A DNA stretch of 15,365 nt from JACOTK01 sp038256565 (lineage in GTDB: Bacteria; Actinomycetota; Acidimicrobiia; Acidimicrobiales; CADCSY01): contig JBBSKG010000064.1 in the NCBI GenBank assembly GCA_038256565.1, positions 1 to 15,365 on the forward strand, written 5' to 3'. Shown piece after piece: positions 1 through 6,544 of the stretch; within the stretch, counting starts at the first letter, position 1; each line of letters starts with the position of its first letter. The notes below the pieces were generated by a model. The model was given only the letters and a program-made list of their open reading frames with translations. It did not search any database and had not been told where the DNA came from. The translations under genes and the position numbers were made by a program.

Positions 1-261
1 CGTAATGACCCTTTAACTGGCATGGGTCTTAGTAGTGGTGATTTCGCTGATCTCACTAAACGGATGATGGGGTACGCGCCAGAGGGTCGACGGTTACTTT
101 TTCTTGAGGGGGGTTATGACCCAGATGCGCTGGCAGATTCTGCAGGAGCATGTGTAGCGGCTCTTGTTGACACTGATTATCGACCAGAGGCAGCCACTCA
201 TGGAGGCCCGGGACGTGAAGCCGTCGAGGCCGTTAAAGACTTTGTTCATCATTTGGAATAG
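1..261 (+). CDS. Histone deacetylase family protein, C-terminal part (5' end off window)
   Basis: Frame 1 is open from the first base and ends at a TAG, giving the last 86 or so residues of a histone-deacetylase/acetoin-utilisation (AcuC/AphA-like) zinc amidohydrolase. The fragment begins RNDPLTGMGLSS, which matches the segment after the catalytic Asp in this family (usually a DPLGGM-type stretch leading to an active-site loop). It then has the strongly conserved LEGGYD motif, which holds the Tyr/Asp region of the active site, followed by the usual closing helix (DALADSAGACVAALVD). Bacterial members remove acetyl groups from lysines or polyamines in the cytoplasm; the substrate cannot be told from this fragment. 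The gene is followed after 34 bp by cca on the same strand, so co-transcription is possible. The zinc ligands lie upstream of the window and cannot be checked. Confidence 0.85.
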   Translation, partial: RNDPLTGMGLSSGDFADLTKRMMGYAPEGRRLLFLEGGYDPDALADSAGACVAALVDTDYRPEAATHGGPGREAVEAVKDFVHHLE

Positions 262-295
262 GTATTTGGAATAGAACGCGCGTCCGAACACTTAT

Positions 296-1711
296 GTGGT
301 GGTGGGGCACCGGTACTCTGAGGGCGTGATTCCGGAACGACTCGAACCTGTAATTAGTGAAGTACGTCCGTTGGCCGAGCTGTTAGTAGCTGGGGGTCAT
401 GGCGCGTATCTAGTTGGCGGTACGGTTCGAGATCTCTTGCTTGGCCGTGATGATGCCACCATAGATTTTGATCTGACCACTACGGCGTTACCCGATGAGA
501 TTGAGAAAATTGTTCAGCCTTGGGCTGATGCGATCTGGTTACAGGGAAAGCGTTTTGGCACGATTGGGTGTCGCAAGGGCGACAGAATTTTTGAGATCAC
601 AACGCACCGGGCAGAGGTTTATGTTCCTGAATCTCGCAAACCTGACGTCCAGTTTTCTGACTCAATCGAGGCAGACCTTTCAAGGCGAGACTTCACGGTT
701 AACGCCATGGCTCTTTCATTACCTGACCCTCAGCTGATTGACCCTTTTGGGGGGGTGGTTGATTTAGCAGCGAAGCGACTTCGGACCCCACTATCTCCTG
801 ATGAATCGTTTAATGACGACCCACTACGCATGTTGCGTGCCGCGCGGTTTTTGGCTGGATATGACTTAGTTCCTGACGATGATTTGGTTGACGCGGTGCA
901 CAGACTTCATAATCGCCTTGAGATCGTTTCAGCTGAACGCATTCGTGATGAACTTGATAAGTTGATGGTTGTCGAGCGGCCAGGGCCAGGGCTTTGGTTC
1001 TTGGTAAATACTGGTCTCGCTGGTGTTTTTTTGCCCGAACTACCAGGTTTGGCGCTTGAACAGGACCCAATTCATCGTCACAAAGACGTGTTGGCGCACA
1101 CAATTGCAGTGATCGAAAACACACGGCCAGAACGCATCGTGCGCCTTGCGGCGCTTTTTCATGATGTGGCCAAACCAAAGACTCGCTCCTTTGGTCCCAA
1201 TGGCAAGGTGAGCTTTCATCATCATGAGGTCGTAGGTGCTCGCATGACTCGTCAGCGAATGTACGAGTTGCGCTATGCCAGTCATGACATTGATGCGGTG
1301 ACCAAGCTCGTTGAGTTACACCTGCGTTTCCACACTTACAAGATGGGCTGGACTGATAGTGCTGTGCGACGTTACGTACGAGACGCAGGGCCTCTGCTCG
1401 ATCAACTGAACGAGCTAACACGTTGTGACTGCACGACTCGTAATCAACGTCGAGCGGAAGAGTTGTCTAAACGAATGGATCAGCTTGAAGCTCGAATTGC
1501 GGAGCTTCAAGCACAAGAAGAACTGGACTCTCTGCGCCCCGATTTAGACGGCAACCAGATCATGACCCACCTCGGCTTAAGTCCTGGGCGTGAAGTGGGT
1601 CAAGCGTTGGCTTTCATGTTGGAACTGCGCCTAGAGGAAGGCCCACTTGGTGAGGCCGAAGCCCTACGCCGTCTCGACGCCTGGTGGGCAGCCTTTCAGG
1701 GGCAGGTCTGA
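296..1711 (+). CDS. cca: CCA-adding tRNA nucleotidyltransferase (class II, with HD domain)
   Basis: This enzyme adds or repairs the 3'-terminal CCA of tRNAs in the cytoplasm. From the N-terminus the 471-residue product shows the nucleotidyltransferase head with VGGTVRD (about 40-46), the metal-binding DFD pair (D57 and D59), RRDFTVNAMA (130-139), NDDPLRMLRAARF (173-185) and the ERIRDEL motif (214-220). An HD-type domain follows, with H289-D290 in ALFHDVAKP and the HHHEVVGA helix at about 308-315. The final ~90 residues are helical and Glu/Leu-rich. Length and domain order match actinobacterial CCA/PcnA enzymes. The start is uncertain: the frame opens at GTG 296, but GTG 326 (VIPERLEP) aligns better with where relatives usually begin. 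The last codons overlap the convergent GH114 gene by 16 bp. Confidence 0.93.
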   Translation: MVVGHRYSEGVIPERLEPVISEVRPLAELLVAGGHGAYLVGGTVRDLLLGRDDATIDFDLTTTALPDEIEKIVQPWADAIWLQGKRFGTIGCRKGDRIFEITTHRAEVYVPESRKPDVQFSDSIEADLSRRDFTVNAMALSLPDPQLIDPFGGVVDLAAKRLRTPLSPDESFNDDPLRMLRAARFLAGYDLVPDDDLVDAVHRLHNRLEIVSAERIRDELDKLMVVERPGPGLWFLVNTGLAGVFLPELPGLALEQDPIHRHKDVLAHTIAVIENTRPERIVRLAALFHDVAKPKTRSFGPNGKVSFHHHEVVGARMTRQRMYELRYASHDIDAVTKLVELHLRFHTYKMGWTDSAVRRYVRDAGPLLDQLNELTRCDCTTRNQRRAEELSKRMDQLEARIAELQAQEELDSLRPDLDGNQIMTHLGLSPGREVGQALAFMLELRLEEGPLGEAEALRRLDAWWAAFQGQV

Positions 1712-2397
1712 CGCCAGAAGTCGAGTTCTAGGTTTTTCCGAATTGAACTGAGTTTGAGTGCAGCAGAGATGGGGCAGAATCTATCGAGTTCGGTCTTGTA
1801 CTCGGCATGCAAGACCGCTTTGTTTGCATCTATGAACGGTTTGAGGGCGGCGCATTCATTATAGGCAGCACACTCTTCGTTGATTGCGAGATCGAAGTCA
1901 TTTACGAGTTCAGGAATCTGATCAAGGTCGTTCTTAAGGGCAATTGCTAGGCCACGATCATGGGCTGCCTTGGCCAGACGACGGTTATACGTGAGCTGGT
2001 GATCGGGTGTCAGGGGAAAGCCCGTTCCATTTGTGTAACCATCGACGTTGTCGACCTCAACCGCGTCAAAGCCCTTTGATTTACAGAGATCGAAACGAGC
2101 TTCCATGATTGGCATGAGTACATTAATGGCACGGATGTCGAGCCAGCGTTCCCCTGGCCAGCCGTTGTTATTGCCAAGCACAGCTGCGGGAAAATTAGCA
2201 GCGTCGGGTCGCCAGTCTTCAAAGGAGCCCGCACTCATGTAGCAAATAACTTTGCGGCCTTGTTTGTGCAAAGTGGCAATTGTGGAGGTGTCAACATCGA
2301 AGAGATCTACGTTGTAAATATCTGCTTCAACCCTTGTGTCAATAGGCAAATCAACCAATTGCCACTGCCACGTCATGCCCGGTGTCGGTTTCCACCA
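1696..2397 (-). repeat. GH114 catalytic-domain duplication, copy A
   Basis: This 702-bp stretch, coding from WWKPTPG to the stop codon, is a diverged direct repeat of 2857-3558. The two copies have equal length, and their translations align without gaps at about 83% identity. Several blocks are nearly identical in DNA, for example the region coding GWPGERWLDIRA around 2139-2167. It reflects a tandem gene duplication, not a mobile repeat. Confidence 0.9.
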
Positions 2398-2817
2398 AGT
2401 GACGGGCTGCTTGTTGGTGGGACCGGACTTTGGAGCAGAGGTTGTTTTTGGAGCTGCGGTCGTTTTAGGCGAACCGTCGGGGTTCTTCGAGTCCGATTTA
2501 GAATCCTTACTGTCGTTGCTATTGGCACCAGGGGTTTTGTTCGTATCGTTTGAACCCGAGCTGCCTTGCGAATTTTGTCCAGGCTCATCGTCAGTGCTAT
2601 TTGGGCCATCCTGACCAGCAATCAGAGAGTCCTGGGAATCATTTTGTTTCTCAGAAAACGGGAAAAAACCACCAAGTCCGCCTTCGGTTCCACCGCCAAT
2701 TGTAAAGACGCTTACTAAGCCCGCGAGGGTGATGATGGCAATTGATCCAAATAACGGCTGGCGATGTCGCTCGCTAAATTTGGTTATTCGTTCGACAAAC
2801 GACTCAGCACGCATCAC
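1696..2817 (-). CDS. Membrane-anchored GH114 endo-alpha-1,4-galactosaminidase-like hydrolase
   Basis: The 373-residue product starts with a short basic cytoplasmic tail, then one hydrophobic segment (about 21-40, PLFGSIAIITLAGLVSVFTI) with no clear cleavage site, so it is probably a membrane anchor with the enzyme outside. Residues 41-139 are low complexity, first Gly/Asn/Ser/Asp-rich and then Ser/Pro/Lys/Thr-rich: a flexible spacer. Residues 141-373 form a GH114 (TM1410/DUF297-type) TIM-barrel domain, with WWKPTPG, the CYMSAGSFEDWR strand, GERWLDIR, EVDNVDGY (candidate catalytic D256) and INEECAAYNEC (candidate catalytic E314). Characterised members (fungal Ega3, PelA hydrolase domain) cut alpha-1,4-linked galactosamine polymers. 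Upstream on the same strand, 39 bp away, is a paralogue, so the pair is probably co-transcribed with this gene second. The ATG start is the only one before the membrane segment apart from the adjacent second Met. Confidence 0.88.
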   Translation of the reverse strand: MMRAESFVERITKFSERHRQPLFGSIAIITLAGLVSVFTIGGGTEGGLGGFFPFSEKQNDSQDSLIAGQDGPNSTDDEPGQNSQGSSGSNDTNKTPGANSNDSKDSKSDSKNPDGSPKTTAAPKTTSAPKSGPTNKQPVTWWKPTPGMTWQWQLVDLPIDTRVEADIYNVDLFDVDTSTIATLHKQGRKVICYMSAGSFEDWRPDAANFPAAVLGNNNGWPGERWLDIRAINVLMPIMEARFDLCKSKGFDAVEVDNVDGYTNGTGFPLTPDHQLTYNRRLAKAAHDRGLAIALKNDLDQIPELVNDFDLAINEECAAYNECAALKPFIDANKAVLHAEYKTELDRFCPISAALKLSSIRKNLELDFWRQTCP

Positions 2818-2841
2818 AGAAATGAAGTGTAGAGGGCTCTC

Positions 2842-2856
2842 GGGTTTGATTAACCC
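2842..2856 (-). other. Short inverted repeat between the two GH114 genes
   Basis: A perfect 5-bp stem (GGGTT/AACCC) with a 5-base loop begins directly after the stop codon of the IPT-GH114 gene. There is no T-run on either side, so it is a poor intrinsic terminator. It may be an mRNA-stabilising or attenuating hairpin, or chance. Confidence 0.2.
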
Positions 2857-3558
2857 TCAGGGACAGGTTTGACGCCAGGCGTCGAGATCTAGGTTTTTTC
2901 GAATAGAACTGAGTTTTAGTGCTGCAGAGATGGGGCAGAACTTGGTGGTATCGACGTCGTATTCGGCATGCAGTACAGCCTTATTTGCCGCTATGAAAGG
3001 TTTGAGAGCATCGCATTCGTTATAGGCAGCGCACTCTTCATTGATGGCGAGGTCGAAATCTCCTACGAGTTCAGGAATCTGCTCCAGGTCGTTCTTAAGA
3101 GCAATAGCAAGGCCCCGATCATGAGCAGCTTTTGCCAGACGGCGGTTATAAGTCAGCTGGTCAGTATTGGTCAGAAGAAAACCCGTTCTATTTGTGTAGC
3201 CATCAACGTTGTCGACCTCAACTCCGTCAAAGCCTTTTGATTTACAGAGATCGAAACGGGCTTCCATGATTGGCATGAGTACATCAAGGGCTCGGATGTC
3301 GAGCCAGCGTTCCCCTGGCCAGCCGTTAGATTTGCCTAGTACCCCTGCAGGGAAATCAGCAGCATCAGATCGCCAGTCCTCGTAACTTCCAGCGCTCATA
3401 TAACAAATCACTTTGCGGCCCTGATTGTGCAAGGTCGAAACAGTGGCGGGGCCAACCTCAAAGAGATCCACGTTGTAGATGTCAGCCACGACTGCTGTGT
3501 CAATAGGTGGTCCACTTAATTGCCACTGCCAGGTCAAACCTGGTGTGGGCTTCCACCA
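2857..3558 (-). repeat. GH114 catalytic-domain duplication, copy B
   Basis: This is the second copy of the duplicated GH114 coding segment; its partner is 1696-2397. Similarity stops abruptly at the WW codons. Upstream of them this copy has a Thr linker and an IPT-like domain, while copy A has a long Ser/Asn/Lys linker and a membrane segment. Confidence 0.9.
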
Positions 3559-3927
3559 GTTTGTAGATGGACTTGGAACCGTTGTGGTTGTGGTGGTGAT
3601 CACTTTGAACCATCGAGTCGCTTGCTTACCTGCGACTTTGGAGATGATTTTGACTGATCCGGCAGAATCTGGGGGGATCTTGACTGTCGTCTGGAAGCCA
3701 CCTTTCCTCCCAGTTTTCATAGAACCGATGGTTGTGGTACCGATCGACACTGATCCTTTGGTCTTGATAGGGAAACCTTTGCCAACAACGGTGATCGAGT
3801 CGCCTGGCCGCCCAGATTCTTGACTCAAGGCGATAGAGGTTGAAGCTGCAAAAGCGGGAGTTGCAAGCCCTACTGTTATGCAGGCACTTAGTGATGAGAA
3901 AAGAAATCGACGGGTGAGTGTAGGCAT
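2857..3927 (-). CDS. Secreted GH114 endo-alpha-1,4-galactosaminidase-like hydrolase with IPT/TIG-like domain
   Basis: The 356-residue product has an N-terminal export signal ending near AFA-A (about residue 27). It carries TRRFLF, which fits the twin-arginine pattern, so Tat export is possible; an LSAC tetrapeptide at 13-16 resembles a lipobox, but the hydrophobic core continues past it. Residues about 29-110 look like an IPT/TIG-type immunoglobulin-like beta domain (SGRPGDSITVVGKGF followed by alternating strands). A six-threonine linker leads to the GH114 domain at 124-356, with CYMSAGSYEDWR, EVDNVDGY (D239) and INEECAAYNEC (E297), the same 58-residue spacing between the candidate catalytic Asp and Glu as in its neighbour. 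By hand count, 194 of 233 domain residues match the paralogue, without gaps. It lies at the divergent promoter region and is probably first in the minus-strand pair. Expected role: trimming or releasing a galactosamine-containing exopolysaccharide. Confidence 0.88.
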   Translation of the reverse strand: MPTLTRRFLFSSLSACITVGLATPAFAASTSIALSQESGRPGDSITVVGKGFPIKTKGSVSIGTTTIGSMKTGRKGGFQTTVKIPPDSAGSVKIISKVAGKQATRWFKVITTTTTTVPSPSTNWWKPTPGLTWQWQLSGPPIDTAVVADIYNVDLFEVGPATVSTLHNQGRKVICYMSAGSYEDWRSDAADFPAGVLGKSNGWPGERWLDIRALDVLMPIMEARFDLCKSKGFDGVEVDNVDGYTNRTGFLLTNTDQLTYNRRLAKAAHDRGLAIALKNDLEQIPELVGDFDLAINEECAAYNECDALKPFIAANKAVLHAEYDVDTTKFCPISAALKLSSIRKNLDLDAWRQTCP

Positions 3928-4066
3928 CTTGATGTATCACTCGACTGCTCTGCCCTTTTGCTTAAGACAAAGTTTGATTGCCAGACGATTTTGAAGGAGA
4001 TTGGTTGGAGGAAGTTGAAGTTTCAGTGGACCATCTTTTTCTATGTGAATGAGGATTTTTGTTTTG
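3928..4066. promoter_or_regulatory. Divergent intergenic region between GH114 pair and exopolysaccharide operon
   Basis: These 139 bp separate a minus-strand gene pair from a plus-strand operon of probably related function, so promoters for both must lie here or nearby. It is AT-richer than its surroundings. I see no convincing -35/-10 pair at standard spacing and no clear palindromic operator. On the + strand a TGAGGA-type ribosome-binding sequence (4050-4055) lies 11 bases before ATG 4067. The minus-strand start has no good Shine-Dalgarno sequence. Confidence 0.45.
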
Positions 4067-4597
4067 ATGAACTCTGTACCTGAGGTCAACAAGAAAACTT
4101 CGAAGCGTTCTCGGGCCATGAGCAAAGTGGTTAGAAGCACTCAAGAACCACTCTCTGCACAGGCCTTGGTGATGCAGGCTGAACTTGTTTCGCTGCGCGA
4201 AGAAAACGCTCGGTTACGTATGGCGAAAAACAATCAACCTGGGATGCAACAGACTATAGATCGTTTGCGTTCGGCTACGAGTGACCACATTGTTGTAGGT
4301 CCCGGGTCGCATCTAGCTGAAGAGGCAGATCACCTCTGGCATGTGTTGGCTGAAGCGGTAGTCATTCGTGAGGGCCTACTTTCAGCTTGTAGAGACCTTG
4401 CAGCCGCAGCCATTTCTTTGGAAGAACGTTTGGAAGGTTTGATCCCTAAATTCTCAGCTGCCGAAAAGCTCGGTGAAGAGCTGGAAGATTTGATTGATCT
4501 CACCGATGACAGTGATGAAATTTTTACCCAGACCTCTGGTGATGAAACACAGAATCGCCGTTCTATTAACTTAAACCCAGCTACGACTCAAGGATGA
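4067..4597 (+). CDS. Small coiled-coil protein of unknown function, first gene of the operon
   Basis: I do not recognise a family. From ATG 4067 the product is 176 residues with no signal peptide or membrane segment, so it is probably cytoplasmic. After a basic N-terminus (KKTSKRSR) there is a leucine-heptad stretch (ALVMQAELVSLREENARLRM) typical of a short coiled coil. A mixed helical middle follows (HLWHVLAEAVVIREGLL, then AAAISLEERLEGL), then an acidic segment (EELEDLIDLTDDSDE) and a polar tail. ATG 4067 is preferred because TGAGGA lies 11 bases upstream; ATG 4049 in frame lacks a ribosome-binding sequence at usual spacing, and ATG 4118 is also possible. The stop lies 7 bp before the deacetylase start, so translation is probably coupled. 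The position suggests a role as regulator, scaffold or assembly partner of the polysaccharide machinery; this is inference from context only. Confidence 0.7.
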   Translation: MNSVPEVNKKTSKRSRAMSKVVRSTQEPLSAQALVMQAELVSLREENARLRMAKNNQPGMQQTIDRLRSATSDHIVVGPGSHLAEEADHLWHVLAEAVVIREGLLSACRDLAAAAISLEERLEGLIPKFSAAEKLGEELEDLIDLTDDSDEIFTQTSGDETQNRRSINLNPATTQG

Positions 4598-4604
4598 CTT
4601 TTAC

Positions 4605-6506
4605 ATGAACTCAATGATTGAAAGAGTGTCTAGGGTTCGTTCTCTAGCAACGAGAATAGGTCTCGTAGTAGCGATCACCGCTGGGCTGGTCGCTTTTGTA
4701 CCGGGTCAAGCCAAGGCCGTTGTGCCGACCCTTGATTTACGGGTATTGGTGGTTTCTGCCAACGGAAATGAACCAGCAATTGCAGCCTGGACAGCTCAAT
4801 TAAGAGCCGAGGGCGTGCCGTTTGATCTTTTGATCGCGGCCAACGAAGGTCCTATCACATCACAGCGGTTGGTAAAGGGTACTGATCACGCTCGTTACCA
4901 GGCGATTGTGATGGCAAGTCCTGATTTGGTGGCTTGTGATTCTGATGGTTGTGCCTCCATGGTTACTGCCGATGAGTTAGCTGTTTTGGCTGAATTCGAG
5001 CGTGTATATGGGGTTCGTCAAATCGATGCCTATACATACCCCACGCCAGCGGTCGGATTGTCCTTGCCCACCAGCTCTGGAAATCTTCATGGGAACGTTG
5101 CCTCGCTTAGTACAGCGGGTAAGGCGGCATTTCCTTACCTAGTTGGTTCTGTGCCCATTGAGCACTCTTATGGTTATTTGGCGAACCCAAGTCCTGGTGT
5201 CGGTGAGACCTTCGAGACTTTGGTTGCCGCCCCTACAGGTGAACCACTAGTTGGTGTCTACCAACGGGTCGACGGGCGTCAAGAAATGGTTGTAACTGTT
5301 GATACAAATCCCTGGGTTCTCCATAGTCGTTTGCTGTTGCACGGAATGTTGAGGTGGGTAACTAAGGGTGCTTATCTCGGTATTTTACGCAATTATTTGA
5401 GCGTTCATGTCGATGACGTCTTCTTGCCGGATGACCGTTGGGATGTCAATGCCAATACAACCCATGAAGATGACGGTGCCACGATTCCTTTGATTCGCAT
5501 GACTGCTGACGACGCCCAACGTTTGCGTACATGGCAAAAGACCAACAGCCTTAAACTCGATATGGCTTTCAATGGCGGTGGCAGCGATGAATACGTTGCA
5601 GAAAATGGCTCCGACCCGCTTACTTCAATAATGCTTTCGAACCGAAGCGAGTTTCGTTGGTTGAACCATACGTTCAGTCATCCGAATCTTGACCAGTCAA
5701 CGCAGAGCGTTATCGTAAACGAGATACAGGCAAATCGGAATTGGGCTCGTTCTAAAAACATTCCAATCATTGCTGGAGAATTGGTAACGGGTGAGCATTC
5801 AGGTCTCACTAACCCTGTGATGCCCGCAGCTTTGAATAAAGCAGGTATCAAATTCGTTGGATCCGATAATTCACGTACACCGGGGCAAACTCAGATCGGC
5901 CCAGCTCTTACGGTCCCTCGTCATCCAACAAACATTTATTACAACACAGCCACACGCCAAGAGCAGCTAGATGAGTATAACTACATTTACTTTGAGAATT
6001 GTACAAATACGTCCACAACAACCTGTTTGAGTGCCCCGGCTACCTGGTCTCAATATGTTGAACGCGAGTCTACGATCATGCTTGGCCACATGTTGAGTAA
6101 TGATGTGCGTCCTCACTATGTGCATCAAGGAAATATTGCTGAAGACGGTATCCTTTATGACGTGCTTGACGACGTGATTGGGCGTTACCGTGGTTATCTC
6201 TCTACGCCTTTAGTTCAACCCACATTGAGCGATGCGGGCAAGAGTCTGGCTCGACAGAGTGCTTGGGCAAATGCTCTAGCGACAAACAAGGTGAAAGCAA
6301 GCATCACTGGCACGATCGTCACGATTACGCCGACTGTAGATCTCGATGTTCCTTTGACAGCTAGTGCCAAGGCCAAAGAGCGTTATAACAACTCATGGAC
6401 GTACCGCACATCATGGCGTAATTATGGAGAGGTTTATGGAGGGCTTCGATCTGGCTGGACATCGCTACGCGCCAACAAGTCGTTGGTTGTAAATATCGCT
6501 CCGTAA
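4605..6506 (+). CDS. Exported Agd3-like (CE18) polysaccharide deacetylase
   Basis: The 633-residue product has a signal peptide (basic start, hydrophobic 17-32, AKA-VV near 38). Residues about 44-250 resemble the N-terminal region of fungal Agd3, where a CBM87 carbohydrate-binding domain precedes the enzyme: LRVLVVSANG, GRQEMVVTVDTNPW and LRWVTKGAYLGILR. The deacetylase core follows, with metal/catalytic motif VHVDDVFLPDDRW (267-279), histidine motif NHTFSHPN (354-361; H355 and H359 in an HxxxH arrangement), then GEHSGL (396-401) and PRHPTNIYYN (438-447). A Ser/Ala-rich beta region closes the protein. Agd3 removes acetyl groups from N-acetylgalactosamine in galactosaminogalactan, giving a sticky cationic polymer. 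The assignment rests on remembered family motifs, which agree in order and spacing. ATG 4605 is used, with AAGGA upstream; ATG 4614 is also possible. The GH114 genes and PelF-like neighbour support this role. Confidence 0.82.
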   Translation: MNSMIERVSRVRSLATRIGLVVAITAGLVAFVPGQAKAVVPTLDLRVLVVSANGNEPAIAAWTAQLRAEGVPFDLLIAANEGPITSQRLVKGTDHARYQAIVMASPDLVACDSDGCASMVTADELAVLAEFERVYGVRQIDAYTYPTPAVGLSLPTSSGNLHGNVASLSTAGKAAFPYLVGSVPIEHSYGYLANPSPGVGETFETLVAAPTGEPLVGVYQRVDGRQEMVVTVDTNPWVLHSRLLLHGMLRWVTKGAYLGILRNYLSVHVDDVFLPDDRWDVNANTTHEDDGATIPLIRMTADDAQRLRTWQKTNSLKLDMAFNGGGSDEYVAENGSDPLTSIMLSNRSEFRWLNHTFSHPNLDQSTQSVIVNEIQANRNWARSKNIPIIAGELVTGEHSGLTNPVMPAALNKAGIKFVGSDNSRTPGQTQIGPALTVPRHPTNIYYNTATRQEQLDEYNYIYFENCTNTSTTTCLSAPATWSQYVERESTIMLGHMLSNDVRPHYVHQGNIAEDGILYDVLDDVIGRYRGYLSTPLVQPTLSDAGKSLARQSAWANALATNKVKASITGTIVTITPTVDLDVPLTASAKAKERYNNSWTYRTSWRNYGEVYGGLRSGWTSLRANKSLVVNIAP

Positions 6507-6544
6507 GTGGTCTGATTACCTCGCCAACTAGCCCAGATGGCCCT

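Noticed and set aside
810..1421. Reverse-strand open frame of about 200 codons inside cca
   Set aside because: It lies entirely within the well-supported CCA enzyme gene, has a Cys/His/Arg-rich composition with no recognisable motif, and is best explained as an antisense shadow.
2260..2621. Plus- and minus-strand frames over the low-complexity linker of the first GH114 gene
   Set aside because: These are alternative frames of the Ser/Asn/Lys/Pro-rich linker coding sequence, with no independent start signals or motifs.
3880..3882. Lipoprotein cysteine (LSAC) in the second GH114 protein
   Set aside because: The tetrapeptide fits a lipobox, but the hydrophobic core before it is very short and hydrophobic sequence continues to an AFA-A signal peptidase I type site. 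An ordinary or Tat signal is more likely.
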